This document shows, one piece after another, positions 1 to 7,398 of a DNA stretch of 12,318 bases; position 1 is the stretch's first letter, and every line of letters begins with the position of its first letter. Location: assembly GCA_017380955.1 (NCBI GenBank), contig JAFOCZ010000013.1, positions 1 to 12,318 on the forward strand, given 5' to 3'. The notes beneath the pieces were generated by a model that was not told the DNA's origin, did no database searches, and worked only from the letters and a program-made list of their open reading frames with translations. This DNA comes from Alistipes sp. (lineage in GTDB: Bacteria > Bacteroidota > Bacteroidia > Bacteroidales > Rikenellaceae). Position numbers and translations under genes: made by a program.

Positions 1-121
1 AGAGGCGCAAGATATGGTGCAGCAGATGGATGACATCTACGCATTCTGCGAGACTATGAAAGACCACTACGCACCATTCGGACAGTGGAGCGAGGCAATG
101 GTGAGGATATCAGCGAGATAG
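1..121 (+). CDS. C-terminal end of an unidentified protein (partial, cut by the left edge)
   Basis: An open frame enters from the left edge (first full codon at 2) and runs 39 codons to a TAG at 119-121. The visible tail is mostly helical in character and rich in Met, Asp, Gln and aromatics (it contains DMVQQMDDIYAFC and HYAPFGQWSEAM), which reads like real protein rather than a shadow frame. I do not recognise a family from so short a piece. The gene converges on the leftward GH2-like gene, with only four bases between the two stop codons. The alternative, a leftward gene here, is not excluded: one short ATG-started minus-strand frame also stays open to the edge. Confidence 0.55.
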   Translation, partial: EAQDMVQQMDDIYAFCETMKDHYAPFGQWSEAMVRISAR

Positions 122-125
122 CAAA
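122..125. other. Convergent gene junction with symmetric stop codons
   Basis: Only four bases separate the two converging TAG stops (119-121 on +, 126-128 on -). They form a small perfect inverted repeat, GATAG-CAAA-CTATC at 117-130. A five-pair stem without a T-tract is too weak to call a terminator. Confidence 0.4.
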
Positions 126-1415
126 CTATCGGGTATAGACATCGTCGCTATTCCACTCGTTGCCGCCATCCTCATAAAATACCGGGATGCCGGTTATGGC
201 CTTAGCAGCGAGATAGGCCTCATACAAGCATATGCCATTGGCGCTATCGTCGGCAAGATAGTATGCCACAACACAGGGGTGACGTTTGGTGGTGTATATT
301 GCCGATGTCACACGCTGCACATACTCCGCACGCCACGCAGGATTGTTAGATGGGTTACCATTGCGCTTGCGAGACATACCCGCAGAGGAACTATTAATAG
401 GTGCGGTAACAGCAACATAGATGCCATTAGCATCGCAGAACTCCAGGAGTTCGTCACGCACATAGCCCGCCGTGAAGCGCACAGCACGCACACCAGAGGC
501 ATACAAATCAGCCATATCGGCGGTAGTTGCACGCGGTGACACCTCGCGCCATAGCATATCGTAGCGATTGTCATTCACATAGAACGCACCACCCTCATAG
601 CGCAACGCACGCAACGCCACGGGGAAGTCGTAGAACTCCACATCACGACCCTCGATACGGTTTTTCAGGCGCAGATAGAGGCGTGTGGGGTGTTCGGCGC
701 TCCACAGCACACTATCGGGCACGGGAGCGCCAAAACGCATAGTGTCGACGCCATACATTCCCAATGCCACATCGAGGTGACCACCCGAAAGGCGAATGGT
801 ATCGTTGAGGAATAGGTCGTAGTATATGCGTGACTTCTTTGCACCGAGGGTCTCGTTGCGCATAAGCACATTGAAATCTACGTTCACAACACCATTCTTG
901 CCGATATTAGTACGCCACGACACATCGCGCACACGCACACGCGGCTGCGATATAATATATACCGTAGGGCGTGGCACACCGCGCTCGAAACTCTCTATTA
1001 TGCGAATCTTAGCATCGTCATTTAGGCACAGCGACACCCTATTCTTATCCTCTCGAGACTGCTTGGTGATGTTGATCTCAAGAGGCACAAAGCCATTGGT
1101 AGCCTCGCCAACACGTTTGCCATTGACAAAGACCTCGTAGGGCATAGCGCATCCCTCAACGCGCAAGAACACCTGGCGCTCCAACCACGAGAATGGGAAG
1201 GTGAACTCTCCCTGCAAAGCACCATCCATCTCCTGCCACTCATCAATAACCTGAAGGTAGCGATTAGGCGTTACACCACCCTGCTGCGCCGCCGTGGCGG
1301 TAGGATATGGCAACAGGCGTGTGCGGTAGTTCTCGACATTATCGCTCTGCGCCGAGGCTATATTGCAGCACAAAAGCGCCAAAGCGATGAGTATATACTG
1401 TATCAATGACTTCAT
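126..1415 (-). CDS. Secreted GH2-fold protein, probably catalytically inactive
   Basis: This 429-residue protein starts with a signal peptide (hydrophobic residues 5-17, probable cleavage after ASA at 20-22), so it should be periplasmic or surface-exposed. Residues about 45-155 resemble the GH2 jelly-roll sugar-binding domain (EVFVNGKRVGEATNGFVPLEI). Residues about 160-270 resemble the GH2 immunoglobulin-like domain, including the typical LWSAEHPTRLYLRL. Residues 275-429 look like the first part of a TIM barrel. In active GH2 enzymes the acid/base Glu sits in a RHPS..-W-GNES-like motif; here the equivalent is RHPCVVAYYLADDSANG (378-394), with Asp-Asp instead of Asn-Glu. The protein ends soon after, so the region that should carry the nucleophile Glu is missing. 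Typical GH2 enzymes are 600-1000 residues. It is the last gene of the envelope operon, 11 bases after the OstA-like stop. A carbohydrate-binding or scaffold role is inference. Fold call fairly sure, function unknown. Confidence 0.8.
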   Translation of the reverse strand: MKSLIQYILIALALLCCNIASAQSDNVENYRTRLLPYPTATAAQQGGVTPNRYLQVIDEWQEMDGALQGEFTFPFSWLERQVFLRVEGCAMPYEVFVNGKRVGEATNGFVPLEINITKQSREDKNRVSLCLNDDAKIRIIESFERGVPRPTVYIISQPRVRVRDVSWRTNIGKNGVVNVDFNVLMRNETLGAKKSRIYYDLFLNDTIRLSGGHLDVALGMYGVDTMRFGAPVPDSVLWSAEHPTRLYLRLKNRIEGRDVEFYDFPVALRALRYEGGAFYVNDNRYDMLWREVSPRATTADMADLYASGVRAVRFTAGYVRDELLEFCDANGIYVAVTAPINSSSAGMSRKRNGNPSNNPAWRAEYVQRVTSAIYTTKRHPCVVAYYLADDSANGICLYEAYLAAKAITGIPVFYEDGGNEWNSDDVYTR

Positions 1416-1426
1416 AACGTTATGGT

Positions 1427-4168
1427 TTACTTATTGTAAGAGGTGCGTGTGTTGCGCCACTCGATAACCTCTGGAGTAAGTTCGTCTACACGATCCTCCC
1501 ACTCGCCATTCTCAACCAGACGACGACGGTCGTAGTTGATGCGGTCGGTGATGCGGAAGCGTGGTTTCTGCTTCACTGAGGCATCCTCGCGGCGTGTAGC
1601 GCGTATAGTTCTATCAAATACCGAGTCACGCGATGGGCGTTTGTCGTAGTACCAATCGAAATCCTTGAGGCGCAACTCCTGAGTCTCAGGAATCATAGCC
1701 ATAGGATAGATGACATAGGAAGGATTCTGCTTATACGAAATCTTGTCTATCTCCTTATCCACAAGGTAGAACGTGATGCTTGCACTCTCGATATACATCA
1801 GACCCGTAACCTCGGGGTTATCCTCATTCTGCATATAGTAGATGGTCTGGGCATTGCCATCCACATCGTTGCGATATACCGCGCCATCGGCGAAGTAGGC
1901 GGTCATATCCTTACCCTTCACCTGGTTGTAGTACATCGTGTCAATCTCCATAGCCATAATAGGGTTACCCATAAAGTGAGCCATGGAGAGCAACTGATTC
2001 TTGGTGTAGATAGCCATAGAGTCCGAAGATATCTGATTGCCCTCGTTCCACATTACTGGGTCTACATAGAGGCGGATTATAGAGTCGGTATTGAGCAACA
2101 CCAACGAGTCGCAGACAAGTTGCGAGTCGGGGCGATACATCTTCACACGGCGGTATGCCTTAATCATCTTATAGACACTATCCTCGGGGAATGGCTTAGC
2201 GCCCATAGAGTCTACCGCTGTGCTGTCAGCACCCAACGAGTCACGGCCAAGGCTATCCATAGCGGTGCTATCGCCACGCATAACATCTCGCGAAGCACCC
2301 GTAGACAAAGAGTCTGCCGAGAGGCTATCTGCGACATAGTCAGGACCATCGTATACCTTACCGCGCTTCAGAGCACGCGCCTTAGCCTTGTCAATCTTAC
2401 GACGATAACGCTCATCGGCCTTCTGCTTAACACGCTCGAGACGCGCTGCCTCCTCATCAGCCAGACGTGCGCTGCGTGCCCTACGCTCCGCCACCAACGA
2501 GTCGAGTTTGATGTTGAGCACCGAGTCACGGATGTGGCGTATAGAGTCCCTCTCCCTCTGCTTGAGAGAGTCCAACGAGTCGCGAATGCCACGCTCTATG
2601 CTACGCAACGAGTCACGCACACGGCGCTTCTCGAGTTTCGCACGATAACGTAACTGCTTTGGGGTAAGAGTCTTTGTGCTATCCAAAAGGGTATCTGCCA
2701 AAGTATCTACCACCGAGGTGCTATCACGCAACTCCTCAGTGCGATTCTCCGCCACTCTATCTACCCTATCGCTCTGCGATGGTGCTGGCGCAGACTCCAC
2801 ATTTGCCATAGGGCGCTCCGACGCTGCCTCGCCATCACGCTTTGGAAGGTCGGTAGTCTCACGCTGGGTGCTACGTCTTGGTGCATCATTAGCCTTCTCT
2901 TTGCCATCCTCACGGACATTCGCCTCGGTGCCTGACTTAGCATCGCTGACACGCTCCTCAACAGCAGTCTCGGTCTCCTCAGTCTCCTCTTCCACGGTCT
3001 CCTCTTCTACTACTTCCTGCTCGGCATCTACATCCTCCTCAACCATATCCTCTACATACTCCTCGCCAGCAGCATCACGCAACGACGCCTCACTACCACC
3101 GCGCTCGCCCTCACGCTCCGTAGCGGTAGAGTCCGACTCCGCAACAGGAGGCAAAACAGGCACTGTATACAACCACAATGTATCTGCCGAGAGATATAGT
3201 GAGTCGGTCTGCTCGGGGTCGTAGTTAATCATCGAGGGACGACGTGTGAAGAGCGCATTACCCGGCTCATCCCACCACTCGCCATAATCGGCAAAACCGA
3301 TAACCTTCTGCGTGGTATCGTCCATCTGAATATTACCACGACCAATGATATGTCCCGCAGTGCGGAAATACTCTATGGTATCGCTCCATATCTCACGCTC
3401 GGGAGAGAGGATATAGGCATCGCGAGTGAGGTGGTGCAAGTCGCGAGACTTGTCGTAAGTACCCTCATTAGCAAAGAGATACTCATCCTTATCGTTCCAG
3501 ATGTTGGTGTTCGTGAAGTATTGCGCATTCTCCGTTGCGGTATTGAAAATCACCGAGTCACCGGTCATAAGATATGTCTCGTCGCGCATCTCCACCCTAT
3601 CCACGGCTATGAGGTCGTGGGTCTTGGTGTTGTAGTATCCACGCTCCGCCTCAAGCAGGTTATCACCCTTCTCGATATAGCAACCATCGCGGAAGTAGCC
3701 TATGTTATCGGCAGTGTTGAAGGTACAGTTATAGGAGTACATCACAGCATCACCATCCACAACCTTCACCAAGTCGGAGTAGAGCGTGGCGGTGCTATTA
3801 TCGCGGTTATACTCCGCACGGTCGCCATAGGCATAGGTCTCGTTTTGGTTGATGAGCACATTGCCGAAGCACTCGAAACTCGAATTGGAGTAACGCACAG
3901 CGCTATCTGCCAATATCACAGTGCCATTGTGGTGCGCTGCGAAGTTACCAACGAGGATGAATATCGTAGAGTCGCCCTTATCGACAAGATAACTGTCGTC
4001 GGCAACCATATCGACCATACGTCTGTCGCCACTTTTACTTGCCTGGGGCATAGCAAAGAGTGCGTCACTATCGATTATATGTCGATAGTGACGTCCACTT
4101 GCTGCATAGAATAGCGCTCCGAGAAGCAATGCAACTACTACGATGGGAGCAATTATCTTACGACGCAT
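1427..4168 (-). CDS. OstA/LptA-like LPS-transport protein with a large charged insert
   Basis: This 913-residue protein resembles the Bacteroidota OstA-like family (LptA/LptD N-terminal type beta-jellyroll proteins that carry LPS across the periplasm). Residues 5-22 form one hydrophobic anchor or uncleaved signal after a basic MRRK start. Residues about 55-335 and 675-830 are beta-rich repeats of the OstA kind (phrases like DSAVRYSNSSFECFGNVLI, YGDRAEYNRDNSTATLYSD, YFADGAVYRNDVDGNAQTIYY). Between them lies an unusual stretch: acidic 345-410, mixed polar 411-490, a basic likely coiled coil 500-605 with repeated RDS(L/I/V), and an Asp-Ser-rich linker 612-655. The C-terminal 840-913 is basic and polar. 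The ATG at 4168 is 28 bases after the surA stop, so the genes are probably co-transcribed. Family call is confident; exact role in this organism (LptA-like bridge versus part of the LptD system) is inferred. Confidence 0.85.
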   Translation of the reverse strand: MRRKIIAPIVVVALLLGALFYAASGRHYRHIIDSDALFAMPQASKSGDRRMVDMVADDSYLVDKGDSTIFILVGNFAAHHNGTVILADSAVRYSNSSFECFGNVLINQNETYAYGDRAEYNRDNSTATLYSDLVKVVDGDAVMYSYNCTFNTADNIGYFRDGCYIEKGDNLLEAERGYYNTKTHDLIAVDRVEMRDETYLMTGDSVIFNTATENAQYFTNTNIWNDKDEYLFANEGTYDKSRDLHHLTRDAYILSPEREIWSDTIEYFRTAGHIIGRGNIQMDDTTQKVIGFADYGEWWDEPGNALFTRRPSMINYDPEQTDSLYLSADTLWLYTVPVLPPVAESDSTATEREGERGGSEASLRDAAGEEYVEDMVEEDVDAEQEVVEEETVEEETEETETAVEERVSDAKSGTEANVREDGKEKANDAPRRSTQRETTDLPKRDGEAASERPMANVESAPAPSQSDRVDRVAENRTEELRDSTSVVDTLADTLLDSTKTLTPKQLRYRAKLEKRRVRDSLRSIERGIRDSLDSLKQRERDSIRHIRDSVLNIKLDSLVAERRARSARLADEEAARLERVKQKADERYRRKIDKAKARALKRGKVYDGPDYVADSLSADSLSTGASRDVMRGDSTAMDSLGRDSLGADSTAVDSMGAKPFPEDSVYKMIKAYRRVKMYRPDSQLVCDSLVLLNTDSIIRLYVDPVMWNEGNQISSDSMAIYTKNQLLSMAHFMGNPIMAMEIDTMYYNQVKGKDMTAYFADGAVYRNDVDGNAQTIYYMQNEDNPEVTGLMYIESASITFYLVDKEIDKISYKQNPSYVIYPMAMIPETQELRLKDFDWYYDKRPSRDSVFDRTIRATRREDASVKQKPRFRITDRINYDRRRLVENGEWEDRVDELTPEVIEWRNTRTSYNK
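2189..3148 (-). repeat. Low-complexity charged/Asp-Ser repeat insert in the OstA-like gene
   Basis: This segment encodes about residues 341-660 of the OstA-like protein. It runs from an acidic Glu/Val/Thr block through an Arg/Asp/Ser-rich predicted helix to a run of Asp-Ser-Leu and Asp-Ser-Thr units. The same nine bases, CAACGAGTC on the + strand (codons GAC TCG TTG for Asp-Ser-Leu), recur at 2234, 2495, 2573 and 2606, with one further copy outside the insert at 2102. The repeats are imperfect and stay in frame, so they read as protein-level low complexity rather than a satellite. Confidence 0.7.
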
Positions 4169-4196
4169 ATTAGAATCTGTATAATCAAAGAGTCTC

Positions 4197-5624
4197 TTAC
4201 TTTATCCAATTCTTATTCTCAAACTCATCGCTGCGGTAGGCAGGGTCGATATACACATACATCGACTGAATCTTCTCGTCGAGCCATTTGCGATATACCT
4301 TCTCCTGCTTCTGCTGTAATGCCATCTCCTCGAGACGTATGTAATCCTCCTCGAGCGAGGCAACGTGAGCAGGGATTATCTGCACAAGTTTCACAATCTT
4401 ACTCATCTCGTTACCCATAATATCGGTGGTCTGGAACGAGTTAGAGACCTCACCCTCCTTAAGGCACATAAGTGCTGCATAGTCCTCCAACGACTTACCA
4501 CCCTGAGCACTGAAATCCTCTTTGAGGAAGCGTGTGGCGGTCATACGAGCACCATCGTAGACACCCATACGCGCCAGGATATCGCTATTAGATACTATAC
4601 CACCATTATGCTTCGACGATGCATCATCCGAGAATCGCAACGCTGCATTCTCAAAGGTTATGGAGTCGAGACGTATGAGGTTGGCAATGCTATCGAGTTG
4701 GCGTGCTGGCTGCATCAACTCATCCGTTGTAAAGGTTGGGCGGAGCAGGATATGACGGCAACGATACATCTCATCCTTCTTCTCGATAAGTTCGATGATG
4801 TGGAAGCCAAACTCGGTCTCTACAATCTCCGACACCTGACCAGGCTTCAGTTTCTCGAGAGCCTCGGCAAAGGGGCGCACAAAATATGACGATGGCATAG
4901 GCTCCATCTCACCACCATATATCGCCGAGCCATCCAACGAGTACATACGCGCCAACACTGAGAACTTCGTCTGACCCTTGATAACACGCTCACGCATATC
5001 CAGCAGACGCTCCTTGGTACGCTGCTGCGCCTCCTTCAACGACGATGGGAACTTGGTGATGTGGGCATAGACATACTGCTCGCCAATCATCGGTAGGCTA
5101 TCCTTGTCTACCCTCTTGTAGAAGCGCTCCACCTCGCCAGGTACAATAGTCACCTTACCCACAACATTTGCCTTCATAGCCTGGGCATAGGCCTGCTCCT
5201 CGTAACGCTGACGGAGCATCTCACGATAGGTATATAGGGGCATATGCTCCTTTGCCTCGAGTTGTGCGATGCCACCGACCTCAGCAACCTGTGCCTGAAC
5301 ATAGTTCTCGATACGCGCTGCGATATCTGACGTTGGGGCATCCACAGAGTCTATAAGTGCCTGGTTGTAGAGCAACTTCTGCTCGAGGAGTGCCTCGAGA
5401 GACTCGTTCATAATATCGCGGTCAGAGGTATAGCCCATCTGTCGGCGCTGCATAACAAGAGCCTCGGAATACTCCACAAGTTCGGAGTGCAAAATCGCCG
5501 AGCCACCAACCACAGCGACAACCTTATCGAGCATCACCTGACGACGCTCCTGCGCCACAGCACGCTCGGCGCTAAAAATAATTGAGGTGGCAAAGGCTGC
5601 CACAAGCATAATCTTACGTATCAT
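4197..5624 (-). CDS. SurA-like periplasmic peptidyl-prolyl isomerase/chaperone
   Basis: This 475-residue protein has a signal peptide (residues 1-24, cleavage after AVA), a SurA-type N-terminal chaperone domain (about 28-175, opening with MLDKVVAVVGGSAILHSELV) and two parvulin domains. The first (about 182-282) is well kept: GEQYVYAHI, FSVLARMYSLDGSAIYGGEMEPMP, LKPGQVSEIVETEFGFHIIEL. The second (about 286-412) begins RCRHILLRP but then drifts (FSDDASSKHNGGIVSN, LKEGEVSNSF) and is probably weak or structural. Residues 420-475 are a helical tail. SurA proteins escort unfolded outer-membrane proteins, including LptD, through the periplasm. That fits its place between a second parvulin-family protein (3 bases upstream) and the OstA-like gene (28 bases downstream). 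The start at 5624 is fixed by the signal peptide. I leave the symbol blank because Bacteroidota carry several SurA-like paralogues. Confidence 0.9.
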   Translation of the reverse strand: MIRKIMLVAAFATSIIFSAERAVAQERRQVMLDKVVAVVGGSAILHSELVEYSEALVMQRRQMGYTSDRDIMNESLEALLEQKLLYNQALIDSVDAPTSDIAARIENYVQAQVAEVGGIAQLEAKEHMPLYTYREMLRQRYEEQAYAQAMKANVVGKVTIVPGEVERFYKRVDKDSLPMIGEQYVYAHITKFPSSLKEAQQRTKERLLDMRERVIKGQTKFSVLARMYSLDGSAIYGGEMEPMPSSYFVRPFAEALEKLKPGQVSEIVETEFGFHIIELIEKKDEMYRCRHILLRPTFTTDELMQPARQLDSIANLIRLDSITFENAALRFSDDASSKHNGGIVSNSDILARMGVYDGARMTATRFLKEDFSAQGGKSLEDYAALMCLKEGEVSNSFQTTDIMGNEMSKIVKLVQIIPAHVASLEEDYIRLEEMALQQKQEKVYRKWLDEKIQSMYVYIDPAYRSDEFENKNWIK

Positions 5625-5627
5625 AAA

Positions 5628-6623
5628 CTACTCTTCGTTTTCGTTATTCACACCCTCCAAAGCCAACTCCTCGTCGACACTCTCCTCGGCCTCGGCAACA
5701 TCCACATTTGCCGACTGCTTGGGCGCAAAGCCCATAGTCTCCATCAGCACACTATCCACAGTCGTAACACGACCACTCGCCACACCCTCGCGACGCAACT
5801 CCGTCTCATACTGCTTGACGATATCGGCACGACGCTCGGCATATAGGCGACGGCGAATATCGTCCTCGACACACTCCAAAGGTGCTACCTCGCCCTTACG
5901 CGCCACGTCGAGAATCACGAAGTAGAAGTATGCATCGTCGGAGGTCATCTGCTGCACACCGCTCTTCGACAGCAAATCGGCATAGGTACGCGAGCGCTCT
6001 GTAGGCAGGTTACTCAAGAAATCGGAGTACGACACCCACGATGCGGCATAGTCCGAGAGCAGAAGGTTGTGCTTCTCGGCAAGAGCCTTCAACTCCTCCA
6101 CATCGCCACTCTTTATCACACGTTTGAGCGTGGAGGTGAGGGTTGTAGTATTTCGGAAGGTGCGTGGTGCTTTGACAACAACACCACGGACTTTGTTATG
6201 GTCGAGTTTGAAAGATGCTGCATTGGCACGATAGTACGTCGCCAACTGCTTGTCGGTAATCTCCACATCGATATACTGGTCGATGTAGTATTGGTCGAGT
6301 TGTCGCATAATGAGCGACTGACGGTAACCCTCTACAAGACGCTCTATATCCTTCTCATACGACGACAACACCTCCTCGGCACGTCGCACCTTGAGTTTGC
6401 TAAGCACCCAGTTGTCGATGTACATTCGAGCAAAGGTGACGCTGTCGGCACCCGTAAGACCGCCAGGCATATCTCGCGATATATCGCTGCGCAACAACAC
6501 GTGGCTATCCACCGTTGCCACGATATCGAGTTCGGGATTATCCGCCGAAGAGTCGCCACGATGGAAGCACGCCACCATCGCGGTGGCTGCAACAATGGTA
6601 AATATGTAAAATAGTTTCTGCAT
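5628..6623 (-). CDS. Parvulin-family (SurA N-like) lipoprotein, degenerate isomerase
   Basis: I place the start at the ATG at 6623, giving 331 residues. It begins a clean lipoprotein signal (MQKLFYIFTIVAATAMVAC, lipidated Cys 19). The frame can be extended to a TTG at 6674, but that would read through the promoter box and put 17 odd residues before the signal. After the Cys the protein has a SurA-like N-terminal region (33-130: DIVATVDSHVLLRSDI, helical with RQSLIMRQLDQYYIDQYI) and a region where a parvulin domain should be (about 140-240). Here the usual RHIL and GG...P motifs are absent, so activity is doubtful. The C-terminus (304-331) is strongly acidic. It is the first gene of the envelope operon, with its stop 3 bases before the surA-like start. 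A lipid-anchored chaperone for outer-membrane proteins is the likely role. Confidence 0.8.
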   Translation of the reverse strand: MQKLFYIFTIVAATAMVACFHRGDSSADNPELDIVATVDSHVLLRSDISRDMPGGLTGADSVTFARMYIDNWVLSKLKVRRAEEVLSSYEKDIERLVEGYRQSLIMRQLDQYYIDQYIDVEITDKQLATYYRANAASFKLDHNKVRGVVVKAPRTFRNTTTLTSTLKRVIKSGDVEELKALAEKHNLLLSDYAASWVSYSDFLSNLPTERSRTYADLLSKSGVQQMTSDDAYFYFVILDVARKGEVAPLECVEDDIRRRLYAERRADIVKQYETELRREGVASGRVTTVDSVLMETMGFAPKQSANVDVAEAEESVDEELALEGVNNENEE

Positions 6624-6633
6624 AATCAACTTG

Positions 6634-6641
6634 CAAAGATA
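6634..6641 (-). promoter_or_regulatory. -7 promoter box of the envelope operon
   Basis: On the minus strand this reads TATCTTTG, an exact match to the Bacteroidota sigma-ABfr -7 consensus TAnnTTTG. It ends 10 bases before the ATG at 6623, implying a 5' untranslated region of only a few bases. I find no convincing -33 TTG at the usual spacing (the nearest TTG is about 30 bases upstream). Confidence 0.6.
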
Positions 6642-6707
6642 CATTTTTTTCGTGATAAACGCACCATATTGCAAGATTATTGCATAGCAATAGGTATTTT
6701 TAAACAG

Positions 6708-6751
6708 ATTACCACCAATAGAGCACGTTTTAAGACTCCATTGGTGGTAAT
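6708..6751 (-). terminator. Long hairpin, likely terminator of the nitroreductase gene
   Basis: A perfect 12-base inverted repeat, ATTACCACCAAT (6708-6719) and ATTGGTGGTAAT (6740-6751), continues inward after one mismatch with GAG/CTC, leaving a 12-base loop. It begins 23 bases past the nitroreductase stop (6775). In the leftward direction the hairpin is followed by a weakly T-rich ATCTGTTT; in the rightward direction by TTTT. It sits upstream of the envelope-operon promoter and so probably insulates the two units. A protein-binding operator is the alternative. Confidence 0.6.
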
Positions 6752-6774
6752 TTTACAATCAAACTTCCGCTTCC

Positions 6775-7308
6775 CTACTCGATAATAAGTATGCGCTCAG
6801 GACCTTCGTATTCGGGTAGAGGTTTAGGAGTATAATCCGCATAACCCACGGCTATAACACTCCACACACGGTAGCCCTCGGGAATCTCGGGGAACAACTC
6901 CTTGACATAATCCTCGCTGCGTTGACTCTCAGGGTCATCCTGCAATGTGCGGTAGTCACCGACGTGTACCCAGCAAGTTGCAAGACCCTCATCCACAAGC
7001 GCTAACTGCAGATACGACGCCATAATAGTAGCGTTGGTCTGCCACATTGGCGATGCAGCCTCGTCGCCAAGGATGATGATTGCTGCGCCAGCCTCCTCCA
7101 AAAGGCTTGAGCCAAAGTCACGCAACTTACCCAACTTCTGAGCACGCTTGAGGTCTGTGACGGCCATAAGGCGTGTAGAGCGTGTATTCTTTGACGAAGG
7201 GGCACGAAGCACCAACTCCATAGCACGCACAAGTTTCTCTTTCTCAACAGGTTGACCTGTATATCGTCGTGTAGAACGACGCTTTTTCATAACTTCCTTA
7301 AACTCCAT
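6775..7308 (-). CDS. Nitroreductase-family flavoprotein
   Basis: The 177-residue product has the hallmarks of the FMN-dependent nitroreductase family: the N-terminal RRSTRRY phosphate-binding motif (10-16), APSSKNTR (37-44), the helical ATIMASYLQLALVDEGLATCWVHVG (about 93-117), and the C-terminal VIAVGYADY (151-159) followed by PKPLP. These enzymes are usually cytoplasmic homodimers that use NAD(P)H to reduce nitro compounds, quinones or unknown physiological substrates. The length is typical of the short Bacteroidota/Clostridia type. The start at 7308 directly precedes the family's MEFxEVMKKRRS opening. It stands alone, with its own likely promoter (7345-7352) and hairpin terminator. The substrate cannot be predicted. 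Confidence 0.9.
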   Translation of the reverse strand: MEFKEVMKKRRSTRRYTGQPVEKEKLVRAMELVLRAPSSKNTRSTRLMAVTDLKRAQKLGKLRDFGSSLLEEAGAAIIILGDEAASPMWQTNATIMASYLQLALVDEGLATCWVHVGDYRTLQDDPESQRSEDYVKELFPEIPEGYRVWSVIAVGYADYTPKPLPEYEGPERILIIE

Positions 7309-7344
7309 ATCTCGCTGTTTTATAATATTTTTTTGTTTACCTTA

Positions 7345-7352
7345 CAAAAATA
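7345..7352 (-). promoter_or_regulatory. Likely -7 promoter box of the nitroreductase gene
   Basis: The minus strand reads TATTTTTG, matching TAnnTTTG, 36 bases before the ATG at 7308. The region is very AT-rich, so a chance match is possible, and no properly spaced -33 TTG is clear. Confidence 0.45.
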
Positions 7353-7364
7353 GTGATTTTTTTG

Positions 7365-7372
7365 TATATTTA
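7365..7372 (+). promoter_or_regulatory. Possible -7 promoter box for the HAD gene
   Basis: The plus strand reads TATATTTA, one base off the Bacteroidota TAnnTTTG box, 26 bases before the ATG at 7399. It lies 12 bases from the opposing nitroreductase box, so the two divergent promoters would be close together and could interfere. No clear -33 element. Confidence 0.35.
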
Positions 7373-7398
7373 CACCACTATTCAACAAAATTTCTACA

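Noticed and set aside
2102..2614. Recurrent CAACGAGTC considered as a short DNA repeat or recombination element
   Set aside because: Every copy is in frame and encodes Asp-Ser-Leu, with irregular spacing, so protein-level repetition explains it; not CRISPR-like.
1976..3224. Two rightward open frames (225 and 182 codons) over the OstA-like insert
   Set aside because: The second encodes a Ser/Thr-rich low-complexity chain mirrored from the Glu/Asp/Arg repeats on the other strand; both are shadows.
3350..4114. Long rightward open frame (254 codons) opposite the OstA-like gene
   Set aside because: It is antisense to a clear protein family, its product has no recognisable domain, and codon bias of the real gene explains the lack of stops.
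4365..4889. Rightward open frame opposite the SurA-like gene
   Set aside because: The minus strand gives clear parvulin motifs throughout; the plus-strand product resembles nothing.
6624..6674. Upstream extension of the lipoprotein gene to a TTG start
   Set aside because: It would add 17 residues before a good lipoprotein signal and read through the promoter box.
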